Shown: positions 1 to 8,772 of the stretch, in pieces
How the letters are laid out: each line of letters opens with the position of its first letter
Numbering within the stretch: the first letter of the stretch is position 1
NCBI GenBank assembly: GCA_900549055.1
Contig: URNB01000031.1
Coordinates: 1 to 19,209, forward strand
Direction: 5' to 3'
DNA from: an uncultured Oscillospiraceae bacterium
GTDB taxonomy: Bacteria; Bacillota; Clostridia; Oscillospirales; Acutalibacteraceae
DNA length: 19,209 bases
Translations under genes and position numbers: made by a program
Notes under the pieces: generated by a model
What the model saw: only the letters and a program-made list of their open reading frames with translations
Databases searched by the model: none
Told to the model about the DNA's origin: nothing

Positions 1-1927
1 CCCTCGGCTGCTTCCCCTTTGAAAATTTCTTTTCGGCGCTCCTTAAAAAGCCCAGCGAATACTCCGAATAAGCGGTTGGGGAAACGAAATAGCAGGGTAG
101 CATAAGCGAATTGCGCCTTCCGGTTACTATATCGTACCCGCCGTTATAAACCACCGCTCTGTTAAGGTAATGCGCGGCGGAGTTCTTTTTTGAAAATCCG
201 TTTCCGCCGGAATAAACAAATTGAAAATCAGCGTCAAGATACAGTTCCCCACCGTTTTTCCTCAAAATTTCCGAAAGAGTTTCAAACTCCTTTACCGAGC
301 CTACCTTCGGGTCAATTTCAAAGCGGTTATACGCCTTATTGGTAAGCCCGCCAGCACCGTAGCCCCTAAGCCTTACCGCAATACCGTTCACACCGCTCTC
401 AATAAGCTTTTTTACCGTTTCGGTAATCTCGCTCACAGTAGAAAGCACTGTTTTTTTATTGTAGGAAACACCCATAACCGAGGCAGGTTTTAAAATCATA
501 CAAAGGTAATCGAGGTACAGCGGCGTATTTTCTGTTTTCCGCTCGCTTATGCCCTTGTTTTCCAATAGGTAATTTCTGTAATATTCAGCCATATCGGTAA
601 ATTCAGCCCTACCGCTTTCCAGGAGCACAAATTTTATTTTCGGCGATATTTTCAGCCGGTGATTTGAAAAAATATTATAAACCGGCACGTTTGTTTTCTC
701 GCCTATATCTGTAACATCCACCGCTTTCAGTGTAAAATCGGTATATATATGGTTTGTGGGCGCTGAATTGCCTATGGTTTTTATATTGAGCTTTGCAACC
801 TCGGCGGCAGACTCAACAATCGCCAATATTCCGCCGTCGCTTTCACTTATACCGTAAATAGGCAGCATAAGATTCCGATATGTTTTACCGCCCTCCCCCA
901 ATGTGGAAAAATCGGTACCGTAAAAGCTTTGCGAAAAATCTGTTTTATATGAGCCGTTTATTTTTATCAGCGTACCCGAGCCGTCAGGCACCACGTAATA
1001 CCCTGCAGAGTCATTGCCGCGCGCCGCGAAATACTCTAAAAAATCAACGCTTTGCAGCCGACACTCTGCGCTGTTTTCTGAAATCATACCCGAAAGAACC
1101 ATGGCTGTAAAGCCGTCGCTGCAAAGTCTGTATTCCACAGGTATGGTAAAGCCCGCCTTTTCGCCGCCTGAAACGGTTATATCCAGTTCCTTTACAATTT
1201 TATCGTATTGCTCGCGCGTGTAGCCTACCCTTGTCATAAAATCGGTTATTTCCGAAAGGGCGTTTGCGTTATCCTCCGCCTCTAATATATAAAGCTTGTT
1301 TTTCTTAAGGGACGGATATTTTTCAAGCATTTCGTAATACCCGCTTGCCGATTTATCATCACCGTAAAGCCTATAATAGCCGGATATTCTGCGCTTTTCG
1401 TTCGTATTTTCAAGCTTGCTTAAAACAAGCTTTTCAAAATCCTCTTTTTTGAAAACGTGCGGTGCAAAATATTTATCGGCGTTCTCTCCAAAGCTGTAAT
1501 ATACCCTTACAGCATCGCCGCTTTTCAGCACTCTGAAATTCCCGCCGTCAACCGAATCCTTTGCCGAATACATAAGCTCCGCTTCACTTTGCTGCTTATA
1601 ATATGTAAGCGTAAGCTCTGAACGCAGCCTTTCGGCATTTTCATCGGATAACGAGCCGCCGCCCGCTTCCGGCACAGAGGAGTAGCTCTTTCCGCTCCTT
1701 AAATCCTCAACGGTAAAATGCGTTGTGGAGCAATCAAAGCAAAGCCTTACAGAGCCGTTTTCAAGCGTTACCGTCCCGCCGTCCTCCGTGCTCCAATCCG
1801 AGTCGTTTTCGTAAGTCTCCGCCGGCATTTTTACAGCCGCCGTTTTCTCGGCGGAGCAGCCGACCAGGCAATTTAAAAGCACAACAAGGCATAAAAACAC
1901 CAAAGACGCTCTTTTGATTTTTACCAT
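1..1927 (-). CDS. DUF5696 domain-containing lipoprotein (partial, 3' end beyond left edge)
   Basis: An open frame of 642 codons runs from ATG at 1927 to the left edge with no stop, so the C-terminus is missing. GGGAGG lies upstream of the ATG at good spacing. A hydrophobic signal (residues 5-23) ends in lipobox L-V-G-C with Cys24 as the lipidation site, so the mature protein should be a membrane-anchored exoprotein. The segment 311-320 (YVVPDGSGTL), followed by a Y-G-T-D motif near 336-339, matches what I remember of DUF5696 proteins, which are usually around 800 residues and sit beside carbohydrate ABC transporters. Residues 466-642 look like the start of an alpha/beta, possibly TIM-barrel-like, domain (YLDYLCM, GVNGIAVRLRGYG, GELYLDADF). 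The biochemical role of the family is unknown to me; a glycan-handling or glycosidase-like role is inference. It is the ninth visible operon gene, 27 nt after the NHL/Yip1 gene. Confidence 0.85.
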   Translation of the reverse strand, partial: MVKIKRASLVFLCLVVLLNCLVGCSAEKTAAVKMPAETYENDSDWSTEDGGTVTLENGSVRLCFDCSTTHFTVEDLRSGKSYSSVPEAGGGSLSDENAERLRSELTLTYYKQQSEAELMYSAKDSVDGGNFRVLKSGDAVRVYYSFGENADKYFAPHVFKKEDFEKLVLSKLENTNEKRRISGYYRLYGDDKSASGYYEMLEKYPSLKKNKLYILEAEDNANALSEITDFMTRVGYTREQYDKIVKELDITVSGGEKAGFTIPVEYRLCSDGFTAMVLSGMISENSAECRLQSVDFLEYFAARGNDSAGYYVVPDGSGTLIKINGSYKTDFSQSFYGTDFSTLGEGGKTYRNLMLPIYGISESDGGILAIVESAAEVAKLNIKTIGNSAPTNHIYTDFTLKAVDVTDIGEKTNVPVYNIFSNHRLKISPKIKFVLLESGRAEFTDMAEYYRNYLLENKGISERKTENTPLYLDYLCMILKPASVMGVSYNKKTVLSTVSEITETVKKLIESGVNGIAVRLRGYGAGGLTNKAYNRFEIDPKVGSVKEFETLSEILRKNGGELYLDADFQFVYSGGNGFSKKNSAAHYLNRAVVYNGGYDIVTGRRNSLMLPCYFVSPTAYSEYSLGFLRSAEKKFSKGKQPR

Positions 1928-1954
1928 TTACGAAATCCTCCCATAATACCGACT

Positions 1955-4033
1955 CTAATAAGTGCGGAACAAAAGTTCCTTGTAAATATTGTAAAAATAC
2001 ACTATCACCTGCTGCATAACGTTGGTTATAAGCAGAAGAATAAAAATCATAAGACAAATTCCCACCAGTGTAAGCACTGCGGTAAGAAGCGACTTTGAAA
2101 GCGAATAGCTGTGGGTCGTCATCATACCGAAAAACAGCAGCAGTAACACCCATATAAGGCACACGGTATCGGCAACATTATAAAACGCCGCCTCGGATGA
2201 GGTTAAAATATGCGAGAATATGAACATAGGCACGCTGAACAGCACATACGGCGTCAACGCGTAGCACGAGGCGGTGAATATATCCTTCATATTCCCCTCG
2301 CCGTCCATAAGGGCGGTAAAGCACCAGTTTGAAACCACCCAAAAGCCGAGCGGAATAATAATCATAGCTATGCTGTAAAGGGCGTTTATCTCGCTGCTTA
2401 TAATGCCCGTAACAACATATCCGCTGAACTGCGCCCTAATGCCGTAGCATAAAATAAACAGCGCTAAAATTATTAAGGCGGTGCGGGCATTTCCCTTTTT
2501 TTCGCGCTTTATATCCCAAAAGCCGTCAAACGGGTGGAAAATAAGATACCGCGTGTATCTGAGATACCTCAGCGTATCGCTTTGTTTTATGCGGTTATAC
2601 GCTTCGGATTTTCTCAAAAGCCTGTTAATAACCACCGCCGCCGCTGCTGACACAACAGCCGCCGCTATAAGCTTATAAAAATTATTCTTTATAAACTCAT
2701 CTCTCATACGTTCAAAAACGTCGGCATACAGTTCCCTTTCATTTATGGGTTTGAGCCTTTTCATAGCGGCGCGGTAATCGCGGTGCTGAATATCGGTTTT
2801 CGCAATTCCTACCTGTGCCAATATATAGCCCGACGCCATTTCGGAAATGTTTTTCCAGGTTTTTCCCGCTTCCTCGTACTCGCCGTCGTCAAACTGTTTC
2901 AGCGCAAGATTAACGCTCTTGCCGAACTGAGTGCACTCAAACAGTGTAATAGACCCCTTTATGCGGTCGGCAACGGCTATTTTGCCGTTTATTATTTCAA
3001 TTGCCCCCGCAGAGAGAAAAAGTCCCTTCTGCGAGCCGCTTCCACCGAAAGCATACATTAAATAGCCGTCGCGGGCGTAGGTGTATATTTTGCCGTGCTT
3101 TGAGTCAAGCAAAAAATACGATTGGTTTTCATCCAACGCTATATCTGTAAAGCCCGGTGTTTCCTTGCTGTCATACGCCAGATCGCCGTATTTAAAATCG
3201 GCGCTCGGCTTTACCAGAACATTTTTTCCCTCGCTGTTAAGCTTTGCTACCGGAGTATCAACCGAGCTTTGCGACACCGCATATATAAAGCCGTTTTTAT
3301 CAATAAGCGCGGCGGAATACTCAGTCGGCACATATTGCTGCATTTGTTCAAGCTGCTTCTTTGTGGCGAATTTTCTCCAAAGCCGCTCCGCCATATTCGG
3401 CGTAACCTGCGGCGCACCCGAAAAGGTGCTGAATTTCCCGTTTTCATCAAGGCATATAAGTCCCTGGTTTATTCCCGTGGCAATTACATAAATGCGCCCG
3501 GCGTTATCTACCGTTATATCGGTGGGGCTGAAGGTATAATCATCGCCCAAAAGAAGTATTTCGGGCTTTTCAATTATTCTGTTCAGCTTAAAGGTCTTTT
3601 TATCAAATACCGCTATCCTTGAATTGCCCGTATCGGCAATGTAAATCAGATTTTCGTTTGCATAAATTCCTCCCGGGGTGCTGAAACCGTCGCGATTTCC
3701 GCCGTTTTCAAAATCAGAGAGGATTTTTTTAATTTTAAAGTCCGTATCGGTTATAACAATTCTGTTGTTTCCGCTGTCACAGATATAAACCGTATCTGCT
3801 CCGTCGTAGAAAATATCGTTTAAATCGGTAAACGGGGCTGTTTCCATATCCTCGCCTATAAGCGTTTTTGTAACCGTATACGGTGCGGGAAGCGCAACGG
3901 GCTTATCGGAATTATTATAGGAGTACGCAGAATACGGCAGATCCTCCGTTATATCCGCCGCCGACGTGGCGGGGGAAAGCATTATTACAGCCATTACTGC
4001 GATAATTAAGAGTGTTATATATCGTTTTTTCAT
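1955..4033 (-). CDS. Secreted NHL beta-propeller fused to Yip1-type membrane domain
   Basis: 692 residues; ATG preceded by AAGGAGTTATAA. A signal peptide (1-25, ending SATSAA) is followed by an extracytoplasmic NHL-repeat beta-propeller (about 50-370). Clear NHL signatures are DSGNNRIVITD (86-96) and DTGNSRIAVFD (134-144), with a weaker copy near 355-366. Residues 371-435 look like a TPR-type helical pair (ALKQFDDGEYEEAGKTW, then DYRAAMKRLKPI). A first membrane helix at about 453-470 leads to a basic cytoplasmic segment (RLLRKSEAYNRI...). A Yip1-like multi-helix domain (about 495-690, roughly five membrane segments) starts with the LIFHPFDGFWDIKREKKG motif. Yip1 proteins are poorly understood in bacteria. 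The location between the MalG permease and the DUF5696 lipoprotein suggests an accessory part of the sugar uptake machinery, for example an extracellular scaffold or sensor coupled to the membrane. That role is inference; the domain calls are firm. Confidence 0.88.
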   Translation of the reverse strand: MKKRYITLLIIAVMAVIMLSPATSAADITEDLPYSAYSYNNSDKPVALPAPYTVTKTLIGEDMETAPFTDLNDIFYDGADTVYICDSGNNRIVITDTDFKIKKILSDFENGGNRDGFSTPGGIYANENLIYIADTGNSRIAVFDKKTFKLNRIIEKPEILLLGDDYTFSPTDITVDNAGRIYVIATGINQGLICLDENGKFSTFSGAPQVTPNMAERLWRKFATKKQLEQMQQYVPTEYSAALIDKNGFIYAVSQSSVDTPVAKLNSEGKNVLVKPSADFKYGDLAYDSKETPGFTDIALDENQSYFLLDSKHGKIYTYARDGYLMYAFGGSGSQKGLFLSAGAIEIINGKIAVADRIKGSITLFECTQFGKSVNLALKQFDDGEYEEAGKTWKNISEMASGYILAQVGIAKTDIQHRDYRAAMKRLKPINERELYADVFERMRDEFIKNNFYKLIAAAVVSAAAAVVINRLLRKSEAYNRIKQSDTLRYLRYTRYLIFHPFDGFWDIKREKKGNARTALIILALFILCYGIRAQFSGYVVTGIISSEINALYSIAMIIIPLGFWVVSNWCFTALMDGEGNMKDIFTASCYALTPYVLFSVPMFIFSHILTSSEAAFYNVADTVCLIWVLLLLFFGMMTTHSYSLSKSLLTAVLTLVGICLMIFILLLITNVMQQVIVYFYNIYKELLFRTY

Positions 4034-4063
4034 TTATAACTCCTTACTGCGTAAAGCCGTGCG

Positions 4064-4933
4064 TTATTCCTTCATACCGGAGGACGCCATTGTTTCAATA
4101 ATGTTGCTCTGGCTGAAAATGAAAATCATAACCGGAACAATAAGCATAAATACCGAAACTGCCGCCCCCACGCCGGCGCGCGATATACCGCCGGACAAAA
4201 TTTGTCCCAAAGCATAGGGCAGGGTTTTCATTTCTTCCTTGTAAATATAGCTTGTAGCGCCTATTCCCCAAAGGCTCTGGAAGGAGAGCAAAAACAGCGT
4301 AAGCCACGCCGCCTTTACGTTCGGCATAACAATTTTCCAAAAAGTCTGCCACTGGCTTGCGCCGTCTATACGCGCCGCTTCCAAAAGAGAATCGGGCAGC
4401 TGCTCGATAAACTGCTTCATAAGGTATAGCCCGATAGGCGCCCCAAACGCGGGAACTATTAACGAGAGATATGTATTTATCCAGTGCAGCCAGGTCATTG
4501 TAAGAAAATTCGGAATTGCGGTAACGGTTGCGTTGAACATAAGCGCCAGCACCACAATTTTGAATATGACGTTACGCCCGGGGAATTTCTTCTTTGCCAG
4601 AGGAAAGGCGCACATTGATGAAAGTATTATATGACCGACAGTGCCTGTTGCGGTTATTAAAACCGTATTGAAAATGTATCTTAAAAACGGCACCTGCGAG
4701 TTTGACATAACCGTAAACATATTACGGAAATTCTCGGTTGTGGGATTATTCGGTATAAGTCTCGGCGGGAACACCCACAGCTCATCCTGCGGCTTAAACG
4801 CATTTGCAATAATAAGCGCCATAGGAAAAGCCATAACACAGGCAAAGCAAAACAGCACAATAAAAAGCGCCGCCGTTCCGAGCCTTGAGCGGTTCACCTT
4901 ACCGCTTCTGTTAAGCGCGCGCAAGCTTTTCAT
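4064..4933 (-). CDS. CUT1 carbohydrate ABC transporter permease, MalG type
   Basis: 289 residues, an inner-membrane channel subunit of a binding-protein-dependent sugar importer. It has about six membrane helices (first at 20-45, last at 258-275). The EAA loop that contacts the ATPase is at 185-204 (EAARIDGASQW...IVMP), and the C-terminus has the MalG-family ending ...IIETMASSGMKE. Length and topology are normal. The start ATG directly abuts the stop codon of the MalF-type gene (TGA-ATG), with an AAAGGTGGGA ribosome site inside that gene, so the two permeases are translationally coupled and likely made in equal amounts. No ATPase gene lies in the window. Bacillota CUT1 systems commonly borrow a shared MsmX/MsmK-type ATPase, and I infer the same here. 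The transported sugar cannot be deduced from the permease. Confidence 0.96.
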   Translation of the reverse strand: MKSLRALNRSGKVNRSRLGTAALFIVLFCFACVMAFPMALIIANAFKPQDELWVFPPRLIPNNPTTENFRNMFTVMSNSQVPFLRYIFNTVLITATGTVGHIILSSMCAFPLAKKKFPGRNVIFKIVVLALMFNATVTAIPNFLTMTWLHWINTYLSLIVPAFGAPIGLYLMKQFIEQLPDSLLEAARIDGASQWQTFWKIVMPNVKAAWLTLFLLSFQSLWGIGATSYIYKEEMKTLPYALGQILSGGISRAGVGAAVSVFMLIVPVMIFIFSQSNIIETMASSGMKE

Positions 4934-5848
4934 TCAGTTTCCCACCTTTCTTATCAGCTTTTGAACAAAATGGTTTGAAAGCACCATTATCAAAAACAGC
5001 ACCGTTGCAATAGCCGAGGCATAGCCCATTTCGAACCGTGTGTTGCCGTAATCCTGAAGCATATGCACCAATGTGTATAAGGCGTAATTTGAGCTTGGAA
5101 AGCCGTAAATCGCGGTTATGATATCACCCATTCCAAAGGAGCTTGTAATGCTCATGACCGCGCTGAACATAAGCTGCGGCTTCATAGATGGCATGGTGAT
5201 GTACCAAAGCTCCTGATACCTGTTTTTTATTCCGTCTACCGCCGCAGCCTCATACTGCGTACGATCAACGTTTTTAAAGCCGGCTATCATTGAAAGAAAG
5301 CCCGAGCCGAAGCTCATCCATAAAATAACTATTATTGCCGAAATCATCATATATTTTGAATCGGTAAGCCACTGTATGGGCGAATAAATTATACCGAGAT
5401 TTATAAGTATTCCGTTTAAAAAGCCGTATGAGTCGCCGCTGTAAATTATATTCCATATCATATATGCGCCGCCGCTGAGCGTAGGAGCATAGCAAAGCAT
5501 TGTAAGCACAGCCCTCAGCCTGTCGTCAAATTCATTTAAGACCCACGCAAGCAGCAGACTCAGAAAAAAGCCGCCCGGTCCTGTTATAACCGCAAGCAGA
5601 AGCGTGTTTTTAAGCGCCAGCGGGAAAAGACTGTCCTCAATAAAAAGCCTGAAATAATTCTTCAAGCCCGTAAAATGCGGCAGCTGCACAATGTCAAAAC
5701 GGGTAAGGCTGAAAAACATTGCCACAAGAACCGGAAACACCGTGAATATTGCAAAAATTAAAAGATACGGCAGCATAAACAAATAGTCCTCGCGATATTT
5801 TATTATCGCAGGCGTTTTTTTCAATGCGTTGCACTCGGTTTTTTTCAT
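4934..5848 (-). CDS. CUT1 carbohydrate ABC transporter permease, MalF type
   Basis: 304 residues from ATG at 5848; partner of the MalG-type subunit in a heterodimeric sugar channel. An early helix (about 23-46, LFMLPYLLIFAIFTVFPVL) is followed by the usual periplasm-side loop (TRFDIVQLPHFTGLKNYFRL) and five more helices. The EAA loop is at about 200-220 (EAAAVDGIKNRYQELWYITMP). Start choice: a TTG at 5854 is in frame two codons upstream, but it touches the ribosome site AGGGTGA (5855-5861), whereas the ATG at 5848 sits 6 nt away, so the ATG is preferred. It follows the SBP2 gene by 20 nt and ends immediately before the MalG-type start. Confidence 0.95.
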   Translation of the reverse strand: MKKTECNALKKTPAIIKYREDYLFMLPYLLIFAIFTVFPVLVAMFFSLTRFDIVQLPHFTGLKNYFRLFIEDSLFPLALKNTLLLAVITGPGGFFLSLLLAWVLNEFDDRLRAVLTMLCYAPTLSGGAYMIWNIIYSGDSYGFLNGILINLGIIYSPIQWLTDSKYMMISAIIVILWMSFGSGFLSMIAGFKNVDRTQYEAAAVDGIKNRYQELWYITMPSMKPQLMFSAVMSITSSFGMGDIITAIYGFPSSNYALYTLVHMLQDYGNTRFEMGYASAIATVLFLIMVLSNHFVQKLIRKVGN

Positions 5849-5854
5849 TGCCAA

Positions 5855-5860
5855 TCACCC
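5855..5860 (-). promoter_or_regulatory. Ribosome binding site deciding the MalF start
   Basis: GGGTGA on the minus strand, with a preceding A. It is 6 nt from ATG 5848 and directly adjacent to TTG 5854, so it supports the ATG as the true start. Confidence 0.6.
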
Positions 5861-5868
5861 TAAATATA

Positions 5869-8736
5869 TTATTCCAAACCGTATTCCTCGCGCTTTGTGC
5901 GCATTTCCGTGTTAATATCGAGCGCTGCGTCGGTCATAGCAGCGCGAACGTCCTTGTTTTTATACACAATATCCCTGAAAGCGAAATCGTAAAGCCGCGA
6001 GGTAAAGTACCCGCCGGGCACCTCGTCTATCGGGCTTGCAAGCTTTGATTGGTACATAAGGCTTGCGCGTACATCCGAATCCCACTGAACCGTCCCGAAA
6101 GCCTTGCTGTTTGCAGGATTATATCTTGCAGCCGAACCCACCGTGCTTTCTATCGATTTACCGTATGCCGCCTGTCTTTCCGCCGAAAGCCACCATTTAA
6201 GAAATTCCCATGAAGACTCTTTATCCTTTGATTTTGCAAGAATTATATCGCCCGAAACGGTGGATATGCAGGAATGGTTTATTCCGTCGCCGATATCCCG
6301 CCCGGGCACGGGCAGCATTCCCCATACTCCCTTAATTTCCGGTGCAAAAACCGTAAGCTGATTATAGGCGGTAAATTCGGTCACCGCCACCGGCATTTCG
6401 CCGCTGCGGAAACGGTTGGCAAAGTCAAACGCCAGTTCAAGCCCATACTGTGTGTAAAGCATTGAATAATCCCGCATAGCGCCCACGGCCTCAACCGAAT
6501 CGAGCGCGACATTTTTCCCGCCGTCGGTATACAGCCGCCCTCCGCGCTGATAAAGGAACATAAGGTAATTGTTCATCGAGGGCAGAACGCCGAAGGAAAG
6601 TGAGCTTTTTTTAAGCGTGGGCAATACGTTTTTCAGTATTTTATCCCATGTTTCAAGGTCGGAAATTTCAATGCCGAGCTCTTTTAATATATCCTTTCTG
6701 TAAAACAGCATGGGATAATTGATAGTTTCAGGCAAAGCGTATATACCGTCGCCGAAACGGAACGGCTTGCAGGTGCTTTCCGAAAATTCCGAAAGCAAAT
6801 CGGACAGATCGGGAAACTGCGACAGATCCGTTACGGCGTTGCGCAGCGCAAGATTCATTGGCGTATCCTGACCCACGCCGAGCGATACATCAGGTCCTAT
6901 TCCGGCAAGTATTGCCGACATAAGCGAATTTGCCGAAACAAGCTGTAAATCCACCGAAACAGAGCTTTTCGGTGTAAACGAGCTGTTTATGAGCGATTTC
7001 AAAACCTGCGCCTGATCCCTGCCGGTTGTCTGCCATACAGTAATTTTTCTTGTTAAATCATCGGTCATCTGCCCTACCGACGCATAGTCGGTTACAAACG
7101 ACCATACAAACTGGGTAAGGTAATGCTTTGTCATAGCAAGAAAGCCCGCGTCACCCTTGCCGAGCTCTCGGTTTAAAGGGTTAAAGGCGATATAATCAAG
7201 CTCAAGCGGCTGCTCTGCCGCCAAATTTATCCATGCGCCGAAGGAAGAAATATTATCCTTAAAATTCGTCAGGCGCTTGGGTATAGTGTCGCTGTCCGCC
7301 GTCATTTGCTCTAATTGAACATATATCCTTTTTATATCGGCAAGGTTTTTATCCGTGCCGCCGCCCGACGCGCTCACGCTTTTTTCAAGCTCTTTCAGCT
7401 GACCGCATATTTTTTTCATATCCGCTATTGTATCGGGTATTACCTTATCAAGGTTATAGCTGCGGTACATATCGGGTGATGCACCTGTAACAACGACTAT
7501 CTCCCTGTAAATACGGTTCAGCTCGCTTAAATATTTACCCGCCTGCAAAAGCACGTCCGCGCTTTTGCCAAGCCCGACCTTCAGCCTGAGCGTGTGGACG
7601 CCCTTTACAAGATAAAAGCTGTAAGGCGTTCCGTTTTCATCCGAAATTGCCGAAAGCTGCCAGCTGCCTTTATACGGAAAGGTTATATTCGCCGCCTCGG
7701 CAAACGGCAAAGAGCCGTCTATGTAAAGCTCTCTAACACTTGCATTGCCTGATTTCAGCGCCTGCTTAAAATGCGCGGAGATCGTGTAAAGTCCGCTTTC
7801 AGGCAGCTCTACCTGCCATTCGATCCATTGCCCGGCGGTTTTCCACTGAGAGCCGCCTATGGTGTTATAGCATATATGCGCCGCATTATACGGCTCAACG
7901 CTCGGCGATGTTCTGTCTGCCTGAGGATAAAGCGTCTGGTCTGATTTAGCCGCGGCGTTCTCCCCCTGAACAGTAACGGCTGCCTTTGGCGAAACGGATT
8001 TATACCCTGATTTTTCATACCCCGCCGCCACAGCCGCATATTCGGGCACAGGCTCAACCGCGGAAAATTCAAGCGAGCCTATAAGTATATTTTCGCGGCT
8101 GCATTTCACGGTGAGGGTATGGCTGCCCTCGGTAAGATAGTATTTAAGCGCGCCGCCCGAATAGCCCGTACCGTCCTCTGCAAACGCCGACATCCAACGC
8201 GGAAACTCCGATTGACCGGGCAATATCTCGTTACCCTGCGTATCATAGGCTTTGCTTTTTTCAGTATCGTTCCATACTCTTGAAAACGTAACGCCGCTCG
8301 ACTCCTTAAACGGCAGCTTTCCGTCAAGCAATATATCCGTCTGAATAGGGCTTTGATACCCCTCAACCGGGTAATAATTCACCGAAAGCGTATAAAACCC
8401 CGTTTTTTTAACATTAAAGTCCCAGGTTTCCTGTTTCCCCTCTGCAATATAAACGGATTTACCCTTTCCGCCCTTATAGCTTTCGTAAAGTACGGAATTA
8501 TTATTCTGAATACTATCGGTGTCGAGCACTATTACTTCACCGGAATTATCCGCCTGTACATACCCTGAAATGTAGCTGCTGTAGTCGGTCGCTCCCTCTG
8601 TGAGGGTATTCTCCGGGAAATACAATTCCCTGCCATTGCTTTCCTCGGCAAATACCTTGCCGCCCGCCGCTGCCGTAACTGTTATTACCGCCGCGGTGAC
8701 TCCGCACAATAGCCTTTTTAATCTGTAAGGACTCAA
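5869..8736 (-). CDS. Large modular extracellular substrate-binding protein (SBP2) with two N-terminal beta-sandwich modules
   Basis: 955 residues with a TTG start. A Sec signal peptide (about 1-30, ending KVFA-EE) has no lipobox cysteine. Two beta-sandwich, CBM-like modules follow (about 60-225 and 250-395). They share the pattern G(F/L)YT(L/I)S..., a DG.LPF loop, and a final G-(S/V)-HTL strand. Residues 400-540 are mainly helical and I do not recognise a separate fold there. A family-1-type solute-binding domain fills 560-955: TTGRDQAQVLK (570-580), GIGPDVSLGVGQDTPMNLALR, DGIYALPETINYPMLFYRKDIL, WEFLKWWLSAERQAAYG. Typical CUT1 binding proteins are about 400-550 residues, so this is roughly twice normal. 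The same layout, including the GRDQAQV motif, is one I recall from large Paenibacillus binding proteins next to Yip1 and DUF5696 genes (memory, unchecked). It directly precedes the permease pair and is probably its main receptor. How it is retained at the cell is unclear. Confidence 0.9.
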   Translation of the reverse strand: MSPYRLKRLLCGVTAAVITVTAAAGGKVFAEESNGRELYFPENTLTEGATDYSSYISGYVQADNSGEVIVLDTDSIQNNNSVLYESYKGGKGKSVYIAEGKQETWDFNVKKTGFYTLSVNYYPVEGYQSPIQTDILLDGKLPFKESSGVTFSRVWNDTEKSKAYDTQGNEILPGQSEFPRWMSAFAEDGTGYSGGALKYYLTEGSHTLTVKCSRENILIGSLEFSAVEPVPEYAAVAAGYEKSGYKSVSPKAAVTVQGENAAAKSDQTLYPQADRTSPSVEPYNAAHICYNTIGGSQWKTAGQWIEWQVELPESGLYTISAHFKQALKSGNASVRELYIDGSLPFAEAANITFPYKGSWQLSAISDENGTPYSFYLVKGVHTLRLKVGLGKSADVLLQAGKYLSELNRIYREIVVVTGASPDMYRSYNLDKVIPDTIADMKKICGQLKELEKSVSASGGGTDKNLADIKRIYVQLEQMTADSDTIPKRLTNFKDNISSFGAWINLAAEQPLELDYIAFNPLNRELGKGDAGFLAMTKHYLTQFVWSFVTDYASVGQMTDDLTRKITVWQTTGRDQAQVLKSLINSSFTPKSSVSVDLQLVSANSLMSAILAGIGPDVSLGVGQDTPMNLALRNAVTDLSQFPDLSDLLSEFSESTCKPFRFGDGIYALPETINYPMLFYRKDILKELGIEISDLETWDKILKNVLPTLKKSSLSFGVLPSMNNYLMFLYQRGGRLYTDGGKNVALDSVEAVGAMRDYSMLYTQYGLELAFDFANRFRSGEMPVAVTEFTAYNQLTVFAPEIKGVWGMLPVPGRDIGDGINHSCISTVSGDIILAKSKDKESSWEFLKWWLSAERQAAYGKSIESTVGSAARYNPANSKAFGTVQWDSDVRASLMYQSKLASPIDEVPGGYFTSRLYDFAFRDIVYKNKDVRAAMTDAALDINTEMRTKREEYGLE

Positions 8737-8742
8737 CGTTTA

Positions 8743-8748
8743 CCCTCC
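8743..8748 (-). promoter_or_regulatory. Ribosome binding site for the TTG start of SBP2
   Basis: GGAGGG on the minus strand, 6 nt before TTG at 8734-8736. The strong site and ideal spacing, together with the signal peptide that begins there, make the rare TTG the likely start. Confidence 0.75.
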
Positions 8749-8772
8749 TGTTAAAGCGCTGCCGGTTTATAA

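Noticed and set aside
1761..2162. 133-codon minus-strand frame spanning the gap between the NHL/Yip1 and DUF5696 genes
   Set aside because: It overlaps the ends of two well-supported genes in another frame, and its product has no recognisable features and no own ribosome site that I can see.
3081..3622. Overlapping plus-strand frames of 136 and 166 codons
   Set aside because: Antisense to the NHL propeller coding sequence, whose protein motifs are clear; the translations show no family features.
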